NCBI RefSeq assembly: GCF_004127445.1
Contig: NZ_QEXM01000052.1
Span: 1-64,000, forward strand
DNA length: 64,000 bases
Origin: Streptomyces alfalfae
GTDB lineage: Bacteria; Actinomycetota; Actinomycetes; Streptomycetales; Streptomycetaceae
Direction: 5' to 3'
Positions 1-7,913 of the stretch are shown one piece after another (the first letter of the stretch is position 1; every line of letters begins with the position of its first letter). A program made the translations under genes and the position numbers. Under the pieces are notes generated by a model, which had not been told where the DNA came from, did not search any database, and saw only the letters and a list, made by a program, of their open reading frames with translations.

Positions 1-22
1 CCGCCCCTTCTCGTCCGCTCGC

Positions 23-1237
23 TCAGAGCGCCTGCGCCGCCGGCTTCACCATGCCGCGGACCGTGCGCGACTTCACGAACTGGCCCATCGCGGTCATTTC
101 CCACTCGCCGCTGAACTGCTTGATCAGCTTCGCCATCATGACGCCCGTCTGTGCCTCGGCGTTGGTCAGGTCGAAGCGGACCAGCTCCTCGCCGGAGGCC
201 GCGTCGATCAGACGGCAGTACGCCTTGGCGACCTCGGTGAACTTCTGGCCCGAGAACGAGTTCACCGTGAAGACCAGGCCCGTGACGTCCTGGGGGAGGC
301 GGCCGAGGTCGACGACGATCACCTCGTCGTCACCACCGCCCTCGCCCGTGAGGTTGTCGCCGGAGTGCTTGATCGCGCCGTTCACGATCGACAGCTTGCC
401 GAAGTAGCAGCTGTCGACGTGGTTGCGCTGCGGGCCGTACGCGATGACGGAGGCGTCGAGGTCGATGTCCTTGCCGCGGAACGCGGGCTCCCAGCCCAGG
501 CCCATCTTGACCTGCGAGAGCAGCGGCTTGCCGCCCTTGACCAGGGACACCGTCTGGTTCTTCTGGAGGCTGACCCGCCCCTTGTCGAGGTTGATCTTCC
601 CGGCGCCGGGCGCGGGCGCGGCCGGCGCGGCGGCCGGCGGGGGCGGGCCCTGCACTGGCCGGCCCACCGGCGGCGCCATGGGGGCCGCGGCGGGCGCCGG
701 AGCCGGGGCGGGCGCCGGGGCGGCGGCGGGCGCGGGCTCCTCGACCGAGACGCCGAAGTCCGTCGCGATGCCGGCGAGGCCGTTGGAGTACCCCTGGCCG
801 ACGGCGCGGGCCTTCCACGCGCCGTTGCGGAGGTAGATCTCCACGATCACCAGGGCGGTCTCCGCGCCGAGCTGCGGCGGGGTGAACGTGGCGAGCACGG
901 AGCCGCTGTCCGCGTCGCGGATGGTGGCGGTGGGCTCGATGCCCTGGAAGGACTGGCCCGCCGCGTCCGGGCTCGCGGTCACGACGATCTTCTCGATGCC
1001 GGGCGGCACGGACGCCGTGTCCACGGTGATCTTGTCGGGGGTGGAGCCGCCGCCCGACTGGTAGGTCACACCGGGGCCCGAGGGCTGGTTGAAGAAGATG
1101 AAGTCGTCGTCGGAGCGCACCTTGCCGTCGGCGGTGAGCAGCAGGCCCGATACGTCGAGCCGCACCGGGGCGGCGACGTCCACCGCCACGCGGGCGGCGG
1201 TCAGAGGGATGTTCGAGCCGGGGGTCATAGCTGTCAT
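23..1237 (-). CDS. Double TerD-domain protein
   Basis: A 404-residue TerD-family protein, the calcium-binding stress-protein family first known from tellurite resistance. There are two TerD-like modules: residues 1 to about 165 form a divergent copy, and about 215 to 404 a canonical copy with the acidic KDIDLDAS metal-binding stretch. Between them lies an alanine-proline linker of about 45 residues. Typical TerD proteins are about 190 residues with one domain, so this is a tandem fusion. The start is ATG at 1237; a second ATG at 1228 is possible and neither has a clear Shine-Dalgarno sequence. No signal peptide is visible, so it is probably cytoplasmic. No other ter genes are nearby, and its actual role is unknown. 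Confidence 0.88.
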   Translation of the reverse strand: MTAMTPGSNIPLTAARVAVDVAAPVRLDVSGLLLTADGKVRSDDDFIFFNQPSGPGVTYQSGGGSTPDKITVDTASVPPGIEKIVVTASPDAAGQSFQGIEPTATIRDADSGSVLATFTPPQLGAETALVIVEIYLRNGAWKARAVGQGYSNGLAGIATDFGVSVEEPAPAAAPAPAPAPAPAAAPMAPPVGRPVQGPPPPAAAPAAPAPGAGKINLDKGRVSLQKNQTVSLVKGGKPLLSQVKMGLGWEPAFRGKDIDLDASVIAYGPQRNHVDSCYFGKLSIVNGAIKHSGDNLTGEGGGDDEVIVVDLGRLPQDVTGLVFTVNSFSGQKFTEVAKAYCRLIDAASGEELVRFDLTNAEAQTGVMMAKLIKQFSGEWEMTAMGQFVKSRTVRGMVKPAAQAL

Positions 1238-1293
1238 GCCAGGGGTAACGAATGACCCCGCTTTACCGTTCCCTTACCCGCGGCAGGTTTTTT

Positions 1294-1515
1294 TCACCGG
1301 CGGTTGCGCGGGTGGTTCCGGGCGGTCCGTTCGTTGCCGCGCTTGTAGTCGCCCGTCCAGCGGGCCATCACCAGCTGCGGGTCCTCGCCCTCGACCTCGG
1401 CGAGGAACCGCTCGGCACGGACGCCGCGCAGCGTCCCCGCGGGGCGGCCGCCGTGCGTGATCGTCACGCTGTCGTCGGGGCGTCGGACGTAGGTGAATCC
1501 CTGGGGTCGCGGCAT
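1294..1515 (-). CDS. Small conserved hypothetical protein
   Basis: A basic 73-residue protein starting MPRPQGF. It has an N-terminal beta-rich part, a central stretch with FLAEVEGEDPQLVMARWTG, and a very basic tail (KRGNERTARNHPRNRR). I recognise the pattern as a small protein common in Streptomyces genomes, but no function is known to me. The basic tail could bind nucleic acid; that is a guess. It lies upstream of the TerD gene on the same strand, 56 bp away, and may be cotranscribed with it. Confidence 0.6.
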   Translation of the reverse strand: MPRPQGFTYVRRPDDSVTITHGGRPAGTLRGVRAERFLAEVEGEDPQLVMARWTGDYKRGNERTARNHPRNRR

Positions 1516-1557
1516 GGCCGGGAGCGTAGACCCCGGCCATGCCCGCGCGACACCGGA

Positions 1558-2547
1558 TTACGGCACGACGACGATCTTCCGCCCGACCCCGGAGGCGAAC
1601 TGGTCGAGCGCCCGGGGGTAGTCGTCGAGCGGCACCCGGTCGCTGATGAACACCTCCGGGTCGAGGACACCCGCCGCGAACAGCTCCGCAGCCCGCTCGT
1701 AGCTGTGCAGGACCGCCATCGACCCGGTGATGGTGATCTCCTGGTTGTAGATGCGGTACGGGTCGATCTCCACGCGCGTGGCGTAGTCCGCGACACCGAA
1801 CTGCAGGAACGTGCCCGCCTTCGCCACCCGGCCGAGGCCGTCCTGGATCGCGGCCGCGTTGCCCGTCGCGTCGATCACCACGTCCCAGCCCTCGGGCCGG
1901 TCGAGCTCGTCGGCCCCGGCCGCCGACGCCGAGACGCCGAGCCGCCGCGCCGTCGCCAGGCGCTCGGGGTTGAGGTCGACCACGTCGACGCTGGCCGCGC
2001 CGGTCCGCTTGGCCAGCTCCAGCATCATCAGGCCCATCGTGCCCGAGCCGTAGATCAGCACGTGCGAGGCGAGCTGCGAGCGCAGCACGTCGTAGCCGCG
2101 CACCGCGCACGACAGCGGCTCGATGAGGGCGGCGTCCTGGGTGCGCACGTGGTCGGGCAGGCGTACGCAGTTGGCGGCGGGCGCCTTGGCGTACTGGGCG
2201 GCGCCGCCCGCCGTGGTGACCCCGATCGCGGCCCAGCGCTCGCACATGTTGCCGCGTCCCACGCGGCAGAAGCGGCACTCGTGGCAGTGCAGCGAGGGGT
2301 CCACCGCGACGCGGTCGCCGACGGCGAGTTCCCGCACCTCACCGCCGAGGGCGACGACGGTGCCGGCGAACTCGTGGCCGGGCACCACGGGCAGGGTCGG
2401 GGCGAACTCGCCCTGGCGGATGTGCAGATCGGTGCCGCAGAGGCCGCACGCGGCGACCTCCACGACGACCTCGCGGGGGCCGGGCGTCGGGTCGGGCACC
2501 TCGCCGACGACGACTTTGCCCACCGACTCGACGATCGCGGCCTTCAT
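1558..2547 (-). CDS. Zinc-dependent alcohol dehydrogenase (polyol type)
   Basis: A 329-residue medium-chain dehydrogenase/reductase. The catalytic zinc ligands are visible (Cys37, His58, Glu59), as is the four-cysteine structural zinc loop (Cys88, 91, 94, 102) and a Rossmann glycine pattern near residue 171. The family oxidises secondary alcohols such as sorbitol, xylitol or threonine with NAD. The start ATG at 2547 overlaps the upstream permease stop by 4 nt, so translation is coupled. Sitting last in an ABC uptake operon with a SmoE-like binding protein, it most likely oxidises the imported sugar alcohol to a ketose. The exact substrate cannot be read from the sequence. Confidence 0.88.
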   Translation of the reverse strand: MKAAIVESVGKVVVGEVPDPTPGPREVVVEVAACGLCGTDLHIRQGEFAPTLPVVPGHEFAGTVVALGGEVRELAVGDRVAVDPSLHCHECRFCRVGRGNMCERWAAIGVTTAGGAAQYAKAPAANCVRLPDHVRTQDAALIEPLSCAVRGYDVLRSQLASHVLIYGSGTMGLMMLELAKRTGAASVDVVDLNPERLATARRLGVSASAAGADELDRPEGWDVVIDATGNAAAIQDGLGRVAKAGTFLQFGVADYATRVEIDPYRIYNQEITITGSMAVLHSYERAAELFAAGVLDPEVFISDRVPLDDYPRALDQFASGVGRKIVVVP

Positions 2548-3407
2548 TTCACAGCTCCCAACGAAAGGCCCTGGACCAGCTTGTCCTGGGCGGCGAACCC
2601 CGCGGCGAGCACCGGCAGGGAGATGACGAGCGACGCGGCGCACACCTTCGCCAGGAACAGGCCCTGGCTGGTGATGAAGCCGGTGAGGAAGACGGGCGCG
2701 GTCTGGGCGACGACGCCCGTCAGCACCCGCGCGAAGAGCAGTTCGTTCCAGCTGAAGATGAAGCAGATCAGCGAGGTCGCGGCGATGCCGGGCAGCGCGA
2801 TGGGCGCCACCACGCGCGCGAGGATGGTGGGCAGCCGCGCCCCGTCGATCTGCGCGGCCTCGATGACGGCCTTCGGCACCTCGGCGAGGAAGGACTGCAT
2901 CATCCAGACCGCGATCGGCAGGTTCATCGAGGTGTAGAGGATGACGAGCAGCCAGATGTTGTCGAGGAAGTCGGTGTTCTTGGCGAACAGGTAGATCGGC
3001 AGGAGGCCCGCCACGACCGGCAGCATCTTGGTGGAGAGGAAGAAGAACAGGATGTCCGTCCACTTCTTCACGGGCCTGATCGACAGGGCATACGCGGCGG
3101 GCAGGGCGAGGACGAGCACGAGCAGCGTCGAGGAGAGCGAGGCCACCGTGGAGTTGATGAGCGAGGGCCAGGGGCTCGCGCCGCCGCCCGTGCCGAAGAA
3201 GTCGCGGTAGCCGTCCAGGGTGAGCGAGGCGGCGAGCGAGGGCGGGTTGGTGGCGGCGTCCTCCTCCGAGTGGAAGGAGGTCAGCGCCATCCAGGCGATG
3301 GGCAGGAAGAACAGGATGCCGGCGAGCCAGGCGGCGAGGCCGACCAGGGACCCACGCGCGCGTGGACGGGCCTTCACGGCTTTCGCCGTGTCGGTGGATG
3401 CGGCCAT
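2544..3407 (-). CDS. Carbohydrate ABC transporter permease, MalG type
   Basis: A 287-residue inner-membrane permease of the CUT1 sugar-transporter family with six predicted membrane segments. The cytoplasmic EAA loop is at about residues 185-205 (EAAQIDGARLPTILARVV), where the ATPase docks. It is the second of two permeases: its ATG at 3407 shares one base with the stop of the first, and its stop overlaps the dehydrogenase start. It should work with the neighbouring binding protein and first permease. No ATPase gene is present in the operon. Confidence 0.9.
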   Translation of the reverse strand: MAASTDTAKAVKARPRARGSLVGLAAWLAGILFFLPIAWMALTSFHSEEDAATNPPSLAASLTLDGYRDFFGTGGGASPWPSLINSTVASLSSTLLVLVLALPAAYALSIRPVKKWTDILFFFLSTKMLPVVAGLLPIYLFAKNTDFLDNIWLLVILYTSMNLPIAVWMMQSFLAEVPKAVIEAAQIDGARLPTILARVVAPIALPGIAATSLICFIFSWNELLFARVLTGVVAQTAPVFLTGFITSQGLFLAKVCAASLVISLPVLAAGFAAQDKLVQGLSLGAVK

Positions 3408-4357
3408 CAGCGGGACGCCTCCTCACGGAACAGGGACGAGACGACCCGCAGGGCGAAGGTCGCGATGATGAGCGAGCCGATGACGACGAGCACGCCGGCC
3501 GCGGAGGCCAGGCCGTTCTCGTGCGCCTGGTAGAAGCTCTGGTAGACGGTGTAGGGCAGGTTGGCGGTGCCGAGGCCGCCCGAGGTGATGGTGAAGACGG
3601 CGTCGAAGTTCTGCACGATGTAGATCGAGCCGAGCAGCGCGCCCAGTTCCAGGTAGCGGCGCAGGTGCGGCAGGGTCAGATGGCGGAAGACCTGCCAGTC
3701 GCTCGCCCCGTCCATGCGGGCCGCCTCGATCAGCTCGCTGTCACGGCTCTGCAGCCCGGCGAGGATGATCAGCATCATGAAGGGCGTCCACTGCCACACC
3801 AGGGAGGCCTCGATGGCGAGCAGCGGGGTGTTGGAGATCCAGTCGGGCTGTGCCGCGGAGTCCCCGCCCACCCAGTGCAGCAGGCCGTTGAAGAGGCCGT
3901 ACTCCGGGTTGTAGAGCACGTGCTTCCACAGCAGCGCGGCGGCCACGGGCACGAGCAGGAACGGCGCGATGAGCAGCGTGCGGACGAGCCCGCGCCCCGT
4001 GAACCTGCGGTCCAGGAGCAGGGCGAGGCCGAGGCCGATGACCAGGCTCGCGAGGACGACGGAGGCGGTGAGCAGGATCGTGGTCAGCACCGACTTGCGC
4101 AGGTCGGGGTCGGTGAGGACCTCGGTGTAGTTCTCGAACCCGGCGAAGCTGCGGGCGTCGGGGTAGAGGGCGTTCCAGTCGAAGAAGGAGATCACCAGGG
4201 TCGCCACGAAGGGCAGCTGGGTCACGGCGATCATGAAGATGAGGGCGGGGAGCAGGGGCGCCCTGGTGGCCCAGGCGCGCAGCCGGCCCGACGGGGGTGT
4301 CTTCGCGGTGGGCACGCGCGTGTGCCGCACGGTGGTGGTGCTCGCGGTGGCGGTCAT
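3407..4357 (-). CDS. Carbohydrate ABC transporter permease, MalF type
   Basis: A 316-residue permease with a polar N-terminus of about 30 residues, then six membrane segments and an EAA loop (ELIEAARMDGASDWQVFRHL) near residue 215. I start it at ATG 4357, which overlaps the binding-protein stop by 4 nt. The open frame continues further upstream, but only in the shadow of the binding-protein gene. It pairs with the MalG-type permease to form the membrane channel. Confidence 0.9.
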   Translation of the reverse strand: MTATASTTTVRHTRVPTAKTPPSGRLRAWATRAPLLPALIFMIAVTQLPFVATLVISFFDWNALYPDARSFAGFENYTEVLTDPDLRKSVLTTILLTASVVLASLVIGLGLALLLDRRFTGRGLVRTLLIAPFLLVPVAAALLWKHVLYNPEYGLFNGLLHWVGGDSAAQPDWISNTPLLAIEASLVWQWTPFMMLIILAGLQSRDSELIEAARMDGASDWQVFRHLTLPHLRRYLELGALLGSIYIVQNFDAVFTITSGGLGTANLPYTVYQSFYQAHENGLASAAGVLVVIGSLIIATFALRVVSSLFREEASR

Positions 4358-5718
4358 CGGCCCTCGTACTCCTCGGAGATCTTCTCGGCGAGGTCCTGTG
4401 CCTTGTCCAGGGCCGAGGCGACGGACTGGCGTCCCGCGATGGCGGCGCTGATCTCCTGGGAGACCTTGGTGCCGAGGTCGGTGAACTCGGGGATGCCGAC
4501 GAACTGGATGCCGGGCGCGGGCCGCGGCTGGACGCCGGGGTCGCGGGGCCTGGCGCCCTCGATGGCGGCCCGCGTGACGTCCTGGAAGGCGGCGGCCTCC
4601 TCGCGGTAGGCGGGGTTGGCGTAGGTCGAGGCGCGCTTGCCCGCGGGCACGTTCGACCAGCCGATCTTCTCGCCGACGAGCCGTTCGTACTCCTTGCCCG
4701 AGGCCCAGGAGATGAACTTCCACGCCTTGTCGGGGTTGCGGGAGGCCTTCTGCATGCCCCAGGCCCAGGTGTAGAGCCAGCCGGAGTTCCCGGTCTTCGC
4801 CACCGGGGCGGAGACGTAGCCGATCTTGCCCTTGACCGGCGACTTGGCGGATTCGAGCGATCCGGCGGCGGCCGTCGCGTCGTACCACATGGCGGTCTTG
4901 CCCTGGGTGAGGTTGTTGAGGCACTCGGCGTACCCGGACTGGGCGGCGCCCGACTGGCCGTGCTCGCGTACGAGGTCCACGTAGAAGCGGGTGGCCTTCT
5001 CGAACTCGGGGGAGTCCAGGCGGGCCTTCCAGTCCTTGTCGAACCAGGTGCCGCCGAAGGTGTTCACGACGGTGGTCAGGGGCGCCATCAGCTCGCCCCA
5101 GCCGGGCAGGCCGCGCAGGCAGATGCCCTTCATCCCCTTCTCCGCGCCGTCCGCCTTGGCGGCGAGGTCGGCGACCTGCTGCCAGGTGGGGCGCTCCGGC
5201 ATTTTCAGGCCCGCCTTTGCGAAGACGTCCTTGCGGTACATCAGGAAGGACGACTCGCCGTAGAAGGGCTGCCCGTAGAGCTTGCCGTCCTCCCCGGTGA
5301 GGGACTGGCGCATCGGCGGCAGGATGTCCTTCTCGTCGTACGCGGTGTCCTTGCGCGCGTAGGAACCGACCTCGTGGAGCCAGCCGTTCTTGGCGTAGAT
5401 GGGTATCTCGTAGTTGCTGAGGGTGGCGATGTCGTACTGGCCCGCCTGGTTGGCGAAGTCCTGGCTGATCTTGTCGCGGACGTCGTTCTCGGGCAGGACG
5501 GTGAAGTTCACCTTGATGCCCGTCTCCTTGGTGAAGTGGGCGGCGGTGAGCTTGCGCAACTCCACCATCTGCGGGTTGTTCACCATCAGGACGTTGAGGG
5601 AGTCGCCTGAACCGGTCCCGCCGGCGCCGGCCCAGCAGCCGGTGAGCAGTGGGGCGAGCAGCGTCCCTGCGGCGGCAGCGGCAAGCGCGCGCGGCCTCCG
5701 TCGGCTCCGGGTTCGCAT
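4354..5718 (-). CDS. Extracellular solute-binding lipoprotein, SmoE-like
   Basis: A 454-residue secreted binding protein. The N-terminus has twin arginines, a hydrophobic stretch and a lipobox ending LLTGC near residue 27, so it should be a membrane-anchored lipoprotein. The mature region contains a segment reading GQYDIATLSNYEIPIYAKNG, closely resembling sorbitol/mannitol binding proteins of the SmoE type. The start ATG at 5718 has a good AGGAG six bases upstream; an ATG further upstream lacks this. It is the first transport gene of the operon. The polyol specificity is inferred from family resemblance and the adjacent zinc dehydrogenase. Confidence 0.88.
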   Translation of the reverse strand: MRTRSRRRPRALAAAAAGTLLAPLLTGCWAGAGGTGSGDSLNVLMVNNPQMVELRKLTAAHFTKETGIKVNFTVLPENDVRDKISQDFANQAGQYDIATLSNYEIPIYAKNGWLHEVGSYARKDTAYDEKDILPPMRQSLTGEDGKLYGQPFYGESSFLMYRKDVFAKAGLKMPERPTWQQVADLAAKADGAEKGMKGICLRGLPGWGELMAPLTTVVNTFGGTWFDKDWKARLDSPEFEKATRFYVDLVREHGQSGAAQSGYAECLNNLTQGKTAMWYDATAAAGSLESAKSPVKGKIGYVSAPVAKTGNSGWLYTWAWGMQKASRNPDKAWKFISWASGKEYERLVGEKIGWSNVPAGKRASTYANPAYREEAAAFQDVTRAAIEGARPRDPGVQPRPAPGIQFVGIPEFTDLGTKVSQEISAAIAGRQSVASALDKAQDLAEKISEEYEGR

Positions 5719-5828
5719 GAGTGCTCCTGGACGTAGAGGGGTCATATCGGGGTGATCGGGGCGCGTCGGGGCGTGCGGGAGCCCAGGGCGGCCGTACGGG
5801 GTGGAGCGGGGGAGGGGAGGGGCGGCCG

Positions 5829-6608
5829 TCAGACGCGCAGGACCTGCGGTCCGAGGAGGGAGTAGCGGTGGGCTTCGGAGGCGGGCAGGCGGGTGCTGGT
5901 GACGATCGTCTCCAGCTCGCCGATGCCGGCGAACCGGCAGAAGCTCGTCGCCCCGAACTTGGTGTGCACGCCCGGGAACACGGTGCGCCGGGACGCCCTG
6001 ATGGCCTGCGCCTTGACCTCGCTCACGGCGGGGTCGGGCGTCGTCAGGCCGTGCTCGCGGGAGATGCCGTTGGCGCCGATGTAGGCCAGATCGATGACGA
6101 AACCGGCCAGCATGCGCGTCGTCCAGTGGTCGACGGTGGCGAGGGTGCCGGGCCTGACCCGGCCGCCGAGCAGCAGCACGGTGATGTTCTCGGCCTCGGC
6201 GAGGACGCCCGCCGTGGCCAGGGACGCCGTGACCACGGTCAGCGGGCGCCCGCCCGCCACCTGGGGCAGGGCCTCGGCGATGAGCTGGGGGGTGAAGCCC
6301 TCGTCCACGAAGACGGTCTCGGCGTCCCCGAGCAGTTCGGCCGCGGCGGCGGCGATGCGCCGCTTCTCGGGGACGTGCATGGTCGTGCGGAAGGCGAGGG
6401 TGGTCTCGAACCCCGCGCTCTCCACGGGATAGGCGCCGCCGTGGGTGCGGCGGACCAGGCCGTGGTCCTCCAGGGCGCGCAGATCGCGGCGGACGGTCTC
6501 CTTCGCGACGCCGAGCCGGGCGGCGAGCTCCGTCACGTCGACGGAACCGGAAGCCCGGGCCGCGTTGACGATCCGCCGCTGACGCTCCTCCGCGGTCATC
6601 GGCGCCAC
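5829..6608 (-). CDS. DeoR/GlpR family transcriptional regulator
   Basis: A 259-residue regulator with an N-terminal DeoR winged helix (residues about 5-60, with the VTELAARLGVAKETVRRDLR recognition segment) and a C-terminal sugar-phosphate sensor domain (about 75-245, with DEGFTPQLIAE). The start is GTG at 6608 preceded by GAGGG; ATG at 6599 is the alternative. It is upstream of, and in the same direction as, the ABC uptake genes, with a gap of 110 bp. It probably represses the operon until a phosphorylated sugar intermediate binds. Repeated GTGCCCG elements in its upstream region are candidate binding sites. Confidence 0.9.
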   Translation of the reverse strand: MAPMTAEERQRRIVNAARASGSVDVTELAARLGVAKETVRRDLRALEDHGLVRRTHGGAYPVESAGFETTLAFRTTMHVPEKRRIAAAAAELLGDAETVFVDEGFTPQLIAEALPQVAGGRPLTVVTASLATAGVLAEAENITVLLLGGRVRPGTLATVDHWTTRMLAGFVIDLAYIGANGISREHGLTTPDPAVSEVKAQAIRASRRTVFPGVHTKFGATSFCRFAGIGELETIVTSTRLPASEAHRYSLLGPQVLRV

Positions 6609-6629
6609 CTGCTTCCCTCACGTCTCGCT

Positions 6630-6764
6630 GTGCCCGTTCGGGCCCTTGGGGGAAGTTCTACCGTGCCCGCACGGACGAGTGAAGGTGCCATCCGGGCGCG
6701 ATGCTGCCCGTATGTGCCCGCATCATGCGGCGTTGGCCTGGGGTACGGGCGTCGTTCGTGCCCG
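6630..6764. promoter_or_regulatory. Cluster of GTGCCCG repeats upstream of the DeoR gene
   Basis: GTGCCCG occurs at 6630, 6663, 6714 and 6758, and CTGCCCG at 6704, all in the same orientation within 135 bp. One copy lies in a short palindrome, CCGTGCCCGCACGG at 6661-6674. The cluster lies in the 222 bp between the DeoR start and the udh stop, so it is placed to be an operator array for the autoregulated deoR-ABC operon. The role is inferred. Confidence 0.4.
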
Positions 6765-6830
6765 ACTCGGGGAGCGGGGGCGCCCGGTTGCCGCCCGACC
6801 GGGCGCGGGCGTTCCCCCGCCGCCTTCGAT

Positions 6831-7640
6831 TCAGTGCGGCCAGAGCGGCGGGTTGGTGCAGAAGTGGCCGCCGATGTGGGCGTGGTCGGGGTTGGCGGGG
6901 TCCAGTTCGCCCTGCTCGGCGATGAGCTTCTCCGCGTACCGCTCGGAGTCGTCCCGGGGCGCGTAGCCGAGCGCGCGGGCGGAGGAGAGGTCCCACCACA
7001 GGCGGGTGTTGGCGGAGGAGCCGTAGACGACGGTGTGCCCGACGTCCTCGGCGGTGAGGGCCGCGTGGAAGAGGCGTGCGCCGTCGTCCGGGCTCATCCA
7101 GACCGAGAGCATCCGCACGCTGGTCGGCTCGGGGAAGCAGGAGCCGATGCGGACCGAGACCGTCTCGATGCCGTGCTTGTCCCAGTACAGCTGGGCGAGG
7201 TCCTCGCCGAAGGACTTGGAGAGGCCGTAGAAGGTGTCGGGGCGGCGCGGGGTGTCGAGCGGGATGAGCGGGTCGTCCCCCTGTGGGCGCGGCGTGAAGC
7301 CCACCGCGTGGTTGGAGGAGGCGAAGACGATCCGCCGCACACCCTCCTCGCGGGCCGCCTCGTAGAGGTTGTACGTCCCCTCGATGTTCGCCCGGAGGAT
7401 CTTGTCGAACGTGGACTCCAGGGAGATGCCCGCGAAGTGCAGGACCGCGTCGACCCCGCGCACGGCCTCGCGCAGCGCCTTCCGGTCGGTCAGGTCGGCG
7501 GTGACCGCGTCGGGCTCGCCCTCGATGGCGCGCACGTCGAGCAGGCGCAGGTCGTGGCCGTGGGCCGGCAGCAGTTCGCGCATCAGGGTGCCGAGGCCCC
7601 CGGCGGCGCCGGTCAGCAGGACGGTGCGGGAAGCGGGCAT
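6831..7640 (-). CDS. udh: Uronate dehydrogenase
   Basis: A 269-residue short-chain dehydrogenase of the extended epimerase type. It has the glycine-rich NAD loop at residues 10-17 (TGAAGGLG), a serine in FASSNHAVGF (about 109), and the Tyr138-x3-Lys142 catalytic pair. The segments VRIGSCFPEP, RMLSVWMSPDD and the C-terminal FCTNPPLWPH match the known bacterial uronate dehydrogenases, so this is a specific call. The enzyme oxidises D-galacturonate or D-glucuronate to the aldarolactone with NAD. Start ATG 7640 has AGGAG upstream; a longer frame has no such support. It is divergent from the kdgD gene of the same pathway. Confidence 0.9.
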   Translation of the reverse strand: MPASRTVLLTGAAGGLGTLMRELLPAHGHDLRLLDVRAIEGEPDAVTADLTDRKALREAVRGVDAVLHFAGISLESTFDKILRANIEGTYNLYEAAREEGVRRIVFASSNHAVGFTPRPQGDDPLIPLDTPRRPDTFYGLSKSFGEDLAQLYWDKHGIETVSVRIGSCFPEPTSVRMLSVWMSPDDGARLFHAALTAEDVGHTVVYGSSANTRLWWDLSSARALGYAPRDDSERYAEKLIAEQGELDPANPDHAHIGGHFCTNPPLWPH

Positions 7641-7791
7641 GCGGGGTCTCCTCGTGCGGCCGTGCGCGGGCGGCGGGGCGGGGCCGGAGCGTACGCGTCC
7701 GCGACCCGGATTCGTGCGCATCCACGTACAGGATTCACAACCATGGACACGCTAGGGATCTCGGCGCGACTGCGTCAAGTGTCGCGCGGAC

Positions 7792-7828
7792 GCGGCGAAT
7801 CCGCTCCCGTGCGCGCGGCGGATCCGCT
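7792..7828. promoter_or_regulatory. Paired operator-like palindromes in the udh-kdgD intergenic region
   Basis: Two copies of a 14-bp element, GCGGCGAATCCGCT at 7792-7805 and GCGGCGGATCCGCT at 7815-7828, differ by one base and are spaced 23 bp apart, about two helical turns. The core of the second copy, GCGGATCCGC, is a perfect palindrome. The second copy abuts the -35 box of the kdgD promoter. This is the layout of a cooperative repressor or activator site for the divergent uronate genes; the protein that binds is not known. Confidence 0.5.
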
Positions 7829-7857
7829 TGACCAGGGTCGAGAGGGCACCTTAGCGT
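7828..7857 (+). promoter_or_regulatory. Candidate kdgD promoter
   Basis: A TTGACC -35 box (7828-7833) and TAGCGT -10 box (7852-7857) are separated by 18 bp, close to the main vegetative (HrdB) promoter pattern in Streptomyces. Transcription would start near 7864, about 50 bases ahead of the GTG start. Confidence 0.45.
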
Positions 7858-7913
7858 GGTCGCGTTCAGGGATATGGACGCCAATCAGAAACGTGCACGC
7901 CTAGGGAGAGCCC

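Noticed and set aside
1270-1300. Run of seven T at 1288-1294 as a Rho-independent terminator
   Set aside because: On the strand of the flanking genes it reads as A residues, and no stable stem precedes it.
5721-7904. Plus-strand open frame of over 700 codons opposite the DeoR and udh genes
   Set aside because: It is antisense to two well-recognised proteins and shows no recognisable motif.
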